The position numbers and the translations under genes were made by a program. The notes below the pieces were generated by a model. It had not been told where the DNA came from, ran no database searches, and was given only the letters and a program-made list of their open reading frames with translations. A stretch of 64,000 nucleotides of DNA from CAKZNE01 sp963976435 (GTDB lineage: Bacteria; Bacteroidota; Bacteroidia; Flavobacteriales; Schleiferiaceae): contig CAXBKQ010000006.1 of NCBI GenBank assembly GCA_963976435.1, positions 96,385 to 160,384 of the forward strand. The letters run 5' to 3'. Shown here one piece after another: positions 26,377 through 34,703 of this stretch. The number at the start of each line of letters is the position of its first letter. Position 1 is the stretch's first letter.

Positions 26377-26907
26377 TTAATTTAATAGATTCTTTAATTT
26401 ATCCCACCTTGGGTCAATTTCATCTTCTTTTGCCTCTGATTGTATCTCAGGGCTCAAGCTTTCCATTTTTTGCAATATATCGCCACCTTTCTTTCCCGAT
26501 AAAACATCAGGATGAATTTTCTTCAAAGGAACCGTTAAAACCGCCAGTTCATAAGCAATCTGACTAATATCAACATAATGACTGTCAAAGGGAAGTATCA
26601 AAATCTCCTCATTTTCATCATTAAACTCCTCACCAAATTTCACTAAAAGTGAAATTTCATTCTCCAATGCAAGATCAAATAGTTCATTGCTAATATCACA
26701 AGGAACCAAAACTGTCCCAGATAATTTAAAATCCAATTCCAATGAATTGTTTTTTTTCTCTAGGAGAAGCTTCAATTTGAGATTCGCATCTTCAAAGTCG
26801 GAAAATTCAAAATGGTCAAAGAACGATTTATCTAACTCAAAATCAAACTCATGGGTGCCTAACTTTAATCCGGTAAACTTAATATTGAAATCTTTATCAG
26901 CCCTCAT
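26377..26907 (-). CDS. yceD: DUF177 / YceD family protein
   Basis: A 176-residue acidic protein matching the YceD (DUF177) family. This family sits immediately upstream of rpmF in most bacteria and has been linked to 23S rRNA metabolism. Seen: an N-terminal strand-rich part (FNIKFTGLKLGTHEFDFELD), the LSGTVLVPCDISNELFDLALE segment in place of the usual double CxxC region (one Cys only), the conserved-type DSHYVDISQIAYELAVLTVP, and a C-terminal DPRWDKLKNLL, which is diagnostic. The neighbour order confirms it. Confidence 0.9.
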   Translation of the reverse strand: MRADKDFNIKFTGLKLGTHEFDFELDKSFFDHFEFSDFEDANLKLKLLLEKKNNSLELDFKLSGTVLVPCDISNELFDLALENEISLLVKFGEEFNDENEEILILPFDSHYVDISQIAYELAVLTVPLKKIHPDVLSGKKGGDILQKMESLSPEIQSEAKEDEIDPRWDKLKNLLN

Positions 26908-26964
26908 ATTTAACCCTCAAAAAGTTACAGCCCGCAAAGATATAAAATCTTTTAATTGAGGAGC

Positions 26965-28014
26965 TTAATGATCTTGTTTTCTCTGCTTTTTTAATGCATT
27001 CTTTTCTAATTGGAAATTTTCCTTCCTATTTCTGGCTATCTCCAAAGCCATATAAACTGCTTGTCTAAAGGAAGTTTCATCGGCAAGTCCCTTACCGGCT
27101 ATGTCAAATCCTGTCCCATGATCCGGGCTGGTTCTTACAATAGGTAGTCCAGCTGAATAATTTACACCTTGTCCAAATGAAATTCCTTTAAAGGGAATTA
27201 GGCCTTGATCGTGATACATACTTAATATAGCATCAAACTTAGTATAGGCATCGCTTCCAAAAAAGCTATCGGCACTATAGGGTCCAAAAGCCATTATGCC
27301 TTTATCAAAGGCCTTTTGAATTGCTGGACCTATTATTTCTTGCTCTTCCTTACCAATTACCCCTTTATCTCCTGCGTGGGGGTTTAATCCTAATACCGCA
27401 ATTTTCCCTTTTGAAATATTAAAATCAGATTTAAGGCTATTCCTAATGGATTCCAAGCGTTTTAAAATTAATTCCTCGTTTATGGCTACTGCCACCTTTG
27501 AAATGGGAATATGCACTGTTGCCAATGCCATTCTCATGTGATCACTTATGAGCATCATGGTAGCTTTGGCCCCAAACCTTGCCTCCAAATAATCTGTATG
27601 ACCCGAAAATTTGAAGTTTTCACTCTGAATAGCAGCTTTGTTAATTGGCGCTGTAACTAAGGCGTCAATTTTTCCTTCTTCCAAAAACTCACAAGCCTTT
27701 TCTAATGACCTTAAAGCATATTTTCCTACCTGGGAGTCTTCAATTCCAAATCTGATATTCACATCATCTTTCCAGCAATTCAACAAATTGGCTTTTTTGG
27801 GAGCTATTTTATCAATTTCGTGAACTATATTGAAGCTAAAATTTTCAATTTTTAGAGCCTTTCTGTGAAATGAGGCCACTTTAGAAGAAGCAAAAACCAC
27901 TGGAGTGCAAATGCTTAATATGTCTGGGTTTTGGAATGTTTTAATTATTATCTCCATTCCAATTCCATTGAGATCTCCTACAGAAATCCCGATTATAGGT
28001 TTGGAATCCGTCAT
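26965..28014 (-). CDS. pdxA: 4-hydroxythreonine-4-phosphate dehydrogenase
   Basis: NAD-dependent oxidation of 4-phosphohydroxy-L-threonine in pyridoxal phosphate synthesis. 349 residues. Seen: N-terminal PIIGISVGDLNGIGMEI, the metal-binding histidines in FSGHTDYLEARFG, GLNPHAGDKGVIG and LSMYHDQGLIPFK, and a C-terminal SPDHGTGFDIAGKG. Its ATG overlaps the pepA stop by 4 bases (ATGA), so the two are co-translated. The link of this vitamin B6 gene to the downstream lipid operon is by position only. Confidence 0.96.
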   Translation of the reverse strand: MTDSKPIIGISVGDLNGIGMEIIIKTFQNPDILSICTPVVFASSKVASFHRKALKIENFSFNIVHEIDKIAPKKANLLNCWKDDVNIRFGIEDSQVGKYALRSLEKACEFLEEGKIDALVTAPINKAAIQSENFKFSGHTDYLEARFGAKATMMLISDHMRMALATVHIPISKVAVAINEELILKRLESIRNSLKSDFNISKGKIAVLGLNPHAGDKGVIGKEEQEIIGPAIQKAFDKGIMAFGPYSADSFFGSDAYTKFDAILSMYHDQGLIPFKGISFGQGVNYSAGLPIVRTSPDHGTGFDIAGKGLADETSFRQAVYMALEIARNRKENFQLEKNALKKQRKQDH

Positions 28015-29438
28015 ACTTTATTCTTTAAATAGTTATGAAGTAACCTCACACCAACACCAGTTCCTCCTCTCAATCTGTAGCCATTATCAGCAGCTAAAAA
28101 TGCGGGTCCGGCAATATCTAAATGAACATAGGGGTAGTCCGTAAATCTCTCTAAAAATTTCCCAGCCGTAATTGCGCCACCTTCTCTGCCTCCAATGTTT
28201 TTAACATCAGCAATGCTAGATTTTAGCAGTTCATTGTATTCATCCCAAAAAGGAAATCTGGCAATCCTTTCATATGCTTCTTCACCAGCGCCAGAAAGTT
28301 CCACAAAAACTTCATCCTTTGCATTACCCATGGCTACAATTCCATATTTTCCAATGGCCACCGCCGCCGCTCCTGTTAAGGTAGCTAAATCAATTACCAA
28401 TTCGGGTTTGTATTTTTTGGCATATGCCAATGCATCAGCAAGAATCATTCTTCCTTCTGCGTCCGTATTTAATACTTCAACGGTGCTACCGTCGTACATT
28501 TTAATTACATCTCCTGGAGTATAAGCTTTTTCTCCTGGCCTATTATCCGTGGCGGGAGTAAGCCCTATTATATGCAGTGGTAATTTGGAACTCGCAACAC
28601 TTATCATCGTGCCAATAACGGCTGCTGCACCACCCATATCGCTTTTCATAGAGTCCATAGAACCGGCAGTTGGCTTTAAACTGAGTCCCCCAGTATCATA
28701 AACAACACCTTTTCCAACCAATACAATCGGTTTTTTATTTAGGGCTTTGGCCGGCTTGTGCTCCATTATGGTAAAAGTTGGTGGGTCTTGGCTTCCCTTA
28801 TTTACAGCCAGCAAACCTCCCATTTTAAGCGCCTCAATTTTTTTCTTGTTTAAAACCTCAACCTTAAAACCATATTTCTCCCCTGCTGCCTTAGCTTCAT
28901 TTGCTAATTCCACTGCTGTTAAATGCATTACAGGCTCGTTAACTAAATCCCTGGCCTTAAAAACACCATTTAAACTTGCGTTTAAATCCAAAATCTCTTG
29001 ATTTTCAACAGCAAGCAACAGAATCTCCTTAAGGGAATTCTTTCTTTTTTTGGCATCGCTATAATATTTAAGGAATTGATAATTGGCGAGAGCCATCCCT
29101 TCCGCAAATGCAATCGGACTTAAATTATCAACCAAACTTTGCACTACAACTTTGCTAATCTTTTCTTGCCCTATCCATGTTAAGGCCGATTTACCCTTTA
29201 ATCTCAGGCTCTCATTAATTTGATAGCCCTCCTTTTTTGATGAATCTATTTTTACAAAAAAGCGACATTGTTTATGGGAATTTAAGAAGGCCTCTTCCTG
29301 TTTTAGCTTTTTAAACTTATTCTCTAGATATTTTTGATCCTCATCACTGAGTTTTAATACTTCCAAATCCGCAATGGATTGAAACAGATATATAGAATGT
29401 GCTGATGAAGGCGTAGACTTTACGGCACTGATTTTCAT
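28011..29438 (-). CDS. pepA: Leucyl aminopeptidase, M17 family
   Basis: Two-metal aminopeptidase releasing N-terminal residues, cytosolic. 475 residues. The catalytic domain is complete: LVGKGVVYDTGGLSLKP (metal/catalytic Lys and Asp), SMKSDMGGAAAVIG, and the signature NTDAEGRMILADALAYA. The N-terminal regulatory domain is more divergent. First gene of the minus-strand operon ending at accC; a TACTTTTG box lies 24 bases upstream of its ATG. Confidence 0.94.
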   Translation of the reverse strand: MKISAVKSTPSSAHSIYLFQSIADLEVLKLSDEDQKYLENKFKKLKQEEAFLNSHKQCRFFVKIDSSKKEGYQINESLRLKGKSALTWIGQEKISKVVVQSLVDNLSPIAFAEGMALANYQFLKYYSDAKKRKNSLKEILLLAVENQEILDLNASLNGVFKARDLVNEPVMHLTAVELANEAKAAGEKYGFKVEVLNKKKIEALKMGGLLAVNKGSQDPPTFTIMEHKPAKALNKKPIVLVGKGVVYDTGGLSLKPTAGSMDSMKSDMGGAAAVIGTMISVASSKLPLHIIGLTPATDNRPGEKAYTPGDVIKMYDGSTVEVLNTDAEGRMILADALAYAKKYKPELVIDLATLTGAAAVAIGKYGIVAMGNAKDEVFVELSGAGEEAYERIARFPFWDEYNELLKSSIADVKNIGGREGGAITAGKFLERFTDYPYVHLDIAGPAFLAADNGYRLRGGTGVGVRLLHNYLKNKV

Positions 29439-29461
29439 AAAGAGTTTTATTAAATTTGATA

Positions 29462-29469
29462 CAAAAGTA
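29462..29469 (-). promoter_or_regulatory. Probable promoter -7 box TACTTTTG for the pepA-accC operon
   Basis: Minus-strand TAnnTTTG match upstream of pepA. No clear internal terminator is visible until accC, so it may drive all eight genes. Confidence 0.55.
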
Positions 29470-29559
29470 ATTTTATTTGAGGCAACTAATACAGATTGTG
29501 AACATCTAGTAAAATAAGAGGTTTATTAATCAGTTAATATCAGTCCAGTATCAATATCG

Positions 29560-29567
29560 TAAATTTG
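29560..29567 (+). promoter_or_regulatory. Probable promoter -7 box TAAATTTG
   Basis: TAnnTTTG match 18 bases before the ATG of the third secreted-family gene, divergent from the pepA promoter. Confidence 0.5.
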
Positions 29568-29585
29568 TAGTTTCCTCCTTCCTTT

Positions 29586-32258
29586 ATGAAAAAGTTTATA
29601 CTCTTTTCTATATTGTTTTTATTCACCATCAGCTCCTTTGCTACGCACAATAGAGCCGGGGAAATCACCTATAGATGGCTTGGAGGAAATACCTATGAGG
29701 TTACGATTACCACTTACACTAAAAATTCTGTTCCTGCAGACCGCTGTGAACTAACAATTGACTGGGGAGATACTACCACCCAAAGTTTACCTCGATCAAA
29801 TGGTGCCTCAAGCTCTGCTTGTCCAGCAAATGCCAGGATTGGTGAGCTTATTCCTGGAACAGATATAAGAAAGAATATTTATATTGGAACCCACACCTAT
29901 GGCGCCTCAGGAATATATCTTGTCTCTTTCGAGGATCCAAACCGAAACTTAGGAATATCAAACATTGTTCAGTCTGTAAACGTACCTTTCTATGTACAAA
30001 CCGAATTAGTGGTTTCTTCCACTTTAGGGGGAAATAATTCAGTACAACTCTTAAACCCACCAATAAACGACGGTTGCACCAGAAGGATATTTAAGCACAA
30101 CCCTGGAGCATTTGATATTGATGGAGACAGCTTGTCTTACCAGTTAGTTTTGTCTAGAGGTTCGGATGGAATTCCAATTAGCACCATTTATGACCCAGCA
30201 TTTGTAACAGACAGTATTAAAATTAATGAGATTACTGGAGACTTAATTTGGGATGTACCTCAGCAAATCGGCCAATTCAACTTTGCTATTCAAATTAATG
30301 AGTGGAGAAAGGATCCTATAAGTGGACAGCCCACCAGAATTGGGTACGTTACAAGAGACCTTCAGGTAGATATAAAAAGTTGTGCAAACCAACCTCCTGT
30401 AATTAGCCCTGTTGGACCATTTTGTATTGAAGCTGGAAAAACATTAACATTTAATGTAAGCGCCAGCGATCCTGATGGCGACCGGATTAACCTAAGCGCA
30501 TTTGGAGGACCTTTTAATGTTACAAACCCTGCTCAAGCCATAAATACAACCGGCCCTAGTCCAAGAACGGCCACTTTTGTTTGGCAAACAGAATGTAGTC
30601 ATGTGCGAAAACAATCCTATTTTGTGAGCTTTGTAGCTGAAGATATTCCTGTTCAATTTGGAGAACAAGCCTTGGTTGATATTTATACAACTGAAATTAC
30701 CGTAGTTGCTCCTTCACCAAAAAACCCCATTGCTGTTGCTACAGGACAAACTATAAATCTCAATTGGGACCCCAGCATTTGCACAGAAGCCATAGGATAT
30801 AGAATTTATAGAAAGGAAGATAGTTTTGGTTTTTTTCCAAGTGATTGTGAAACCGGCGTTCCCGACTATACTGGCTATGAATTTTTAGCGGAGGTGCAAG
30901 GCTTAAACTCCCTTAGTTACTCGGATGATTTTGAACTGAAAAAAGGTGTTCGCTACTGTTATATGGTATATGCCTTTTTTGAAGATGAGTCTGAAAGTTA
31001 TGCCTCTGTTGAATTTTGTGCCTCCCTGCCGCTCACGGACCCACTTATGACCAATGTAGATATTTTGTCTACGGATCAAAATAATGGTAATATTTCTATC
31101 CATTGGGTTCACCCTCCACAAATAGATAGCACAATGTTTCCTCCTCCTTATAGCTTTAAGCTTTATAGAAGTATTGGACTTGAAGAGCTTAATTTTACAG
31201 AAATCCAAAGTTTAAACGATACGTTTTACATCGATCAAGGACTAAATACCCTTGACAGCTCTTACCGCTATAAAGTAGAAATGTTTTCTGGTGTTAATTC
31301 CGATTTTGCTGGTGATTCTGATCCTGCGAGCTCCATATACTTAAAGGTTGAAGGAAGAGATGAAAGTAATTTTCTTGAGTTCACTCATAATACTCCATGG
31401 CAGAATTATGAATATATCATTTCAAGAGAAAGCCCTACCGGCAGTGGTGTTTTTATAAATATTGATACTGTAAATACCCATGACTATTTGGATGAAAATT
31501 TAGTAAATGGCGATCTTTACTGCTATAAGGTTCAAGGAATTGGAGAGTATTCTGCTGGAGATACTTTACTTCCAAAGCCCCTATTAAATAATTCTCAAAT
31601 AAATTGCGCTAGCCCAATAGATACCAGCGCCCCTTGCCCGCCAGTTTTAATACAAGATTTTTATTGTGAAAGTGATTCTTTGGTTCTAAATTGGCTTGTC
31701 CCAGCAAATTTAAATTGTGAGAATGATGCCAAGGTTTTCAACCTTTATTATAAGGAAAGTGAAAGTGAAAGCTTTCCTTCTACTCCTATACTACAGTTTA
31801 ATAGCAATCAAAACTCCCATACCTTAATCGCCGTTAATGATGGACGGCCCATTGTAGGTTGTTACGCAATAACGGCTGTAGATGATGCTGATTTGGATCC
31901 GGCTGGGCAGGCAAATGAAAGTGATTTTAGCAATATTATTTGTGTTCAATCTTGTCCTTTGATAAAATTCCCAAATATGTTTAGCCCTAATGGTGATTTG
32001 ATAAACGATTTCTTTTCGGCCACTGAGTTTAAAGATATCAAAGAATTGCGCATTAGCATTAGAAATAGGTGGGGTACAGAGGTGTATCAAACCAATGATG
32101 GAAACCAGTTTTTAAACCAAGGCTGGGATGGAAAAGATTCATTTACCGGTCAGGATTGTTCGGAGGGAGTTTATTATTTCATTTGCCAATATAGCCCCTT
32201 AAGCATAACAGAGTCTAGAGAAAGGGTAGTGAAAGGCTTTGTACATTTGTTTCGATAA
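29586..32258 (+). CDS. Large secreted protein, T9SS type B, 'HxxGGE' family member 3
   Basis: An 890-residue exported protein. The signal peptide is cleaved before T20, and the mature chain starts THNRAGE. The shared N-terminal domain is recognisable by NRNLGISNIV, a DGDSLSYQL element, and NEWRKDP ... GYVTRDLQ ... C. Residues about 270-380 resemble a cadherin/PKD-like module (ASDPDGDRINLSA). Two or three fibronectin-type-III-like modules follow (NLNWDP, GYRIYRKED, YCYMVYAFF; YEYIISRE). A type B sorting domain closes the chain (KFPNMFSPNGDLINDFF ... NRWGTEVY ... GWDG ... CSEGVYYF). ribE begins 15 bases downstream, probably on the same transcript. Confidence 0.85.
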   Translation: MKKFILFSILFLFTISSFATHNRAGEITYRWLGGNTYEVTITTYTKNSVPADRCELTIDWGDTTTQSLPRSNGASSSACPANARIGELIPGTDIRKNIYIGTHTYGASGIYLVSFEDPNRNLGISNIVQSVNVPFYVQTELVVSSTLGGNNSVQLLNPPINDGCTRRIFKHNPGAFDIDGDSLSYQLVLSRGSDGIPISTIYDPAFVTDSIKINEITGDLIWDVPQQIGQFNFAIQINEWRKDPISGQPTRIGYVTRDLQVDIKSCANQPPVISPVGPFCIEAGKTLTFNVSASDPDGDRINLSAFGGPFNVTNPAQAINTTGPSPRTATFVWQTECSHVRKQSYFVSFVAEDIPVQFGEQALVDIYTTEITVVAPSPKNPIAVATGQTINLNWDPSICTEAIGYRIYRKEDSFGFFPSDCETGVPDYTGYEFLAEVQGLNSLSYSDDFELKKGVRYCYMVYAFFEDESESYASVEFCASLPLTDPLMTNVDILSTDQNNGNISIHWVHPPQIDSTMFPPPYSFKLYRSIGLEELNFTEIQSLNDTFYIDQGLNTLDSSYRYKVEMFSGVNSDFAGDSDPASSIYLKVEGRDESNFLEFTHNTPWQNYEYIISRESPTGSGVFINIDTVNTHDYLDENLVNGDLYCYKVQGIGEYSAGDTLLPKPLLNNSQINCASPIDTSAPCPPVLIQDFYCESDSLVLNWLVPANLNCENDAKVFNLYYKESESESFPSTPILQFNSNQNSHTLIAVNDGRPIVGCYAITAVDDADLDPAGQANESDFSNIICVQSCPLIKFPNMFSPNGDLINDFFSATEFKDIKELRISIRNRWGTEVYQTNDGNQFLNQGWDGKDSFTGQDCSEGVYYFICQYSPLSITESRERVVKGFVHLFR

Positions 32259-32273
32259 AATCAAATCTTTTAA

Positions 32274-32864
32274 ATGTTTACAGGAATTATTGAAGGCCTA
32301 GGAAAGGTTGTGAAGCTTGAAAGGGATCAAAGTAATTTACATATTAGCCTTAGTTGCCCTTTTAGCCCCGAATTAAAAATTGATCAAAGTCTCGCCCATA
32401 ATGGAGTTTGCCTAACGGTAGTAAATATTGATAATGATGTTTATACTGTTACAGCCATTGATGAAACTCTGGAGCGAAGCAATCTCAAACATTTAAAAAT
32501 TGGCTCAGAAGTAAACCTCGAAAGGTGTACTCAAATTGGCGCTCGTTTGGATGGACATATAGTTCAAGGACATGTGGATCAAACAGGTATTTGCAAAAGG
32601 GTGGAAAACCTAAATGGCAGTTGGAAATTTAACTTTGAATATCAACCGAATCAAAGCAATATTACTGTCCCAAAGGGGAGCATCTGTATTAATGGTGTTA
32701 GTCTTACTGTGGTAGATTCAGAAAAAAATTCTTTTTCCGTGGCCCTTATCCCCTATACTTATGAAAACACATCTTTCAAATTTATTAAGGAAGGGGATGA
32801 GGTAAATTTAGAATTTGACATTATTGGGAAATACATTGCCCGTTTAATGGATTTAAAAGAATAG
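32274..32864 (+). CDS. ribE: Riboflavin synthase alpha subunit
   Basis: Dismutation of two 6,7-dimethyl-8-ribityllumazines to riboflavin, the last step of the pathway. 196 residues with two lumazine-binding repeats: the first starts MFTGIIEGLGKV with NGVCLTVV, the second has LDGHIVQGHVDQTG and INGVSLTVVD. Length and motifs are normal. It follows the secreted-protein gene closely; whether it has its own promoter is unclear. Its stop abuts the convergent dxs stop. Confidence 0.95.
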   Translation: MFTGIIEGLGKVVKLERDQSNLHISLSCPFSPELKIDQSLAHNGVCLTVVNIDNDVYTVTAIDETLERSNLKHLKIGSEVNLERCTQIGARLDGHIVQGHVDQTGICKRVENLNGSWKFNFEYQPNQSNITVPKGSICINGVSLTVVDSEKNSFSVALIPYTYENTSFKFIKEGDEVNLEFDIIGKYIARLMDLKE

Positions 32865-34520
32865 TCAATATTTTTTAATGGATTTAGGATCCATTTTTAG
32901 TTGAGCCAACAATTCATTTCTGGAGCCATGCTCTATAAATTCATCAGGAAGGCTGATGCACTTAAGCTCTATTGGGCTCTTCCATTTCGCTTTTAATGAG
33001 GCCAACTTTTCTCCCATTCCTCCCGCAGATGAATTTTCTTCTATACTTATCAATTCTTGATATTCTTCAAAAATCCTTCTTATTCCACCTTCATCAATTG
33101 GTTTTAGATAAACCAAATCATAATGAGAATAGTTTGAATCTTGAAGGGCAGTTTTCACTTCAATACCAATGGCTCCATAACTGATAAAAGCCTTTTTAGT
33201 TCCCTTTTTTATGCACCTTATTTTTGCTACTGGAAGTGATTCTTCTTTATCATTTTTGGAAAAACTTCTTCCTTTTGGATAGCGAATCACAAATGGTTTT
33301 TTGATCCTTATGGCTTCATCTAACAATAAAGACAAAGCGGGTCCATCCATAGCGGCACTTATTATGAGATTAGGAATAGTATTCAAAAACCCAGGGTCAA
33401 AACTACCATGGTGGGTAGCTCCATCCTCACCAACAAGCCCTGCCCGGTCTAAACAAAAAATTATGGGTAGGTTTTGCAGAGCCACATCATGGATTATTTG
33501 ATCATAAGCCCTTTGTGCAAAGGTAGAATAGAGGTGGCAAACAGGTATAAAACCATCGGCAGCTAAAGCTGCACTCATCGTTACTGCATGTTGTTCGGCA
33601 ATACCAACATCGAAAACTCTATCCTTAAATTTTTTCTTAAAATCAGAAAGACCACTACCAGCTATCATAGCAGGGCTAATGACTACAAGTTCGTCATTCT
33701 CTTCCGCTAGTTCATGCATTTTCAAGGCAAAAACCTCTTGAAATGAAGGGTCTTCAGATGATGACTTTGTTTGTGTTTTATTGGCTTTCCAGCCTTTTCC
33801 CTTTTCTGTACGAACCCTTAAAACTTTTGGCCCAGACAATATTTTTTGCTTTTGGAAAATCTCAATTAATTGATTTAAATCATGGCCATCAATATCACCC
33901 AGAAATTCGATGTTTAGGGAAGAGAAAAAATCCTTGTAATTATGATATTTCGCTAGGGCACCTACATTATCGTCTATTGAAGATTCATTATCATTCAGGA
34001 TTATTAGGCAATTCAACTTTCTTTCACCTATATAGTTTAGAGCTTCAAAGCTCTCTCCACCTGTTAAAGCGCCATCTCCAAGTACAGCGATATGGTTCCT
34101 TTTCTGATTCCTCAATTTCGCGGCCTCGGCAAATCCTGAAATTGCAGAAATAGAAGTGGACGAATGTCCTGCTCCAAATGGATCAAAAACGCTTTCCTCC
34201 CTTTTGGTAAAACCACTTAAACCACCCAATTTTCTATTGCTATGAAATTGGTTTTTTCGTTCTGTTAAAATTTTATGGATATAAGCTTGATGGCCAACAT
34301 CCCAAACTAAGATATCTTCAGGTGTATTAAAAACAAAATGTAGAGCTATGCTCAATTCAACTACTCCCAAGCTAGACTTTATATGTCCTTCCTTAGTTTT
34401 GGTGCTATCCTGGACAAAGCTTCTCAGCTCTTCTGCCAATGCATTCAATTGGGAAGGCTTTAGTTTTCGAAGTTCTTTGGGGGAATTTATATGCTCTAAA
34501 AGTTTGGTTCTCACAGACAA
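32865..34520 (-). CDS. dxs: 1-deoxy-D-xylulose-5-phosphate synthase, unusually short form
   Basis: Thiamine-diphosphate enzyme joining pyruvate and glyceraldehyde-3-phosphate at the start of the MEP isoprenoid pathway. Core motifs are intact: GHIKSSLGVVEL (first His), VWDVGHQAYIHKIL, the cofactor motif GDGALTGGESFEA ... ILNDNESSI, FDVGIAEQHAVTMSA, and LVGEDGATHHGSF. It has only 551 residues against about 620 usually. About 45 residues are missing between DDNVGALAKY and LGDIDGHD, and about 20 more between KGKGWKAN and SFQEVF, where other DXS proteins carry a conserved FHA segment. The start is TTG at 34520, with GTG at 34514 as an alternative. A TACCTTTG box lies upstream. Confidence 0.9.
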   Translation of the reverse strand: MSVRTKLLEHINSPKELRKLKPSQLNALAEELRSFVQDSTKTKEGHIKSSLGVVELSIALHFVFNTPEDILVWDVGHQAYIHKILTERKNQFHSNRKLGGLSGFTKREESVFDPFGAGHSSTSISAISGFAEAAKLRNQKRNHIAVLGDGALTGGESFEALNYIGERKLNCLIILNDNESSIDDNVGALAKYHNYKDFFSSLNIEFLGDIDGHDLNQLIEIFQKQKILSGPKVLRVRTEKGKGWKANKTQTKSSSEDPSFQEVFALKMHELAEENDELVVISPAMIAGSGLSDFKKKFKDRVFDVGIAEQHAVTMSAALAADGFIPVCHLYSTFAQRAYDQIIHDVALQNLPIIFCLDRAGLVGEDGATHHGSFDPGFLNTIPNLIISAAMDGPALSLLLDEAIRIKKPFVIRYPKGRSFSKNDKEESLPVAKIRCIKKGTKKAFISYGAIGIEVKTALQDSNYSHYDLVYLKPIDEGGIRRIFEEYQELISIEENSSAGGMGEKLASLKAKWKSPIELKCISLPDEFIEHGSRNELLAQLKMDPKSIKKY

Positions 34521-34531
34521 AATTTGCAGAA

Positions 34532-34539
34532 CAAAGGTA
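34532..34539 (-). promoter_or_regulatory. Probable dxs promoter -7 box TACCTTTG
   Basis: Minus-strand TAnnTTTG match ending 12 bases before the TTG start of dxs. Confidence 0.5.
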
Positions 34540-34675
34540 GATATTTTTAGTGCTGAAGGAATTTAATAATTCATCCTATAAGAGATCTTTTAATAGAGAG
34601 CTATTGGGTTTATGCTTATCCATTTCAAGCTCTTGAAAACTACCATTTAAGCTAAGGATTTGTAAATGGTATCCT

Positions 34676-34683
34676 TACCTTTG
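34676..34683 (+). promoter_or_regulatory. Probable lysS promoter -7 box TACCTTTG
   Basis: TAnnTTTG match 21 bases before the lysS ATG. Confidence 0.55.
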
Positions 34684-34703
34684 CAAAAATTTTATCACAA
34701 ACT

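Noticed and set aside
32865..34520. Short dxs as a frameshift artefact or pseudogene
   Set aside because: All flanking and catalytic motifs stay in one frame on both sides of the missing parts; only loop-like segments are absent.
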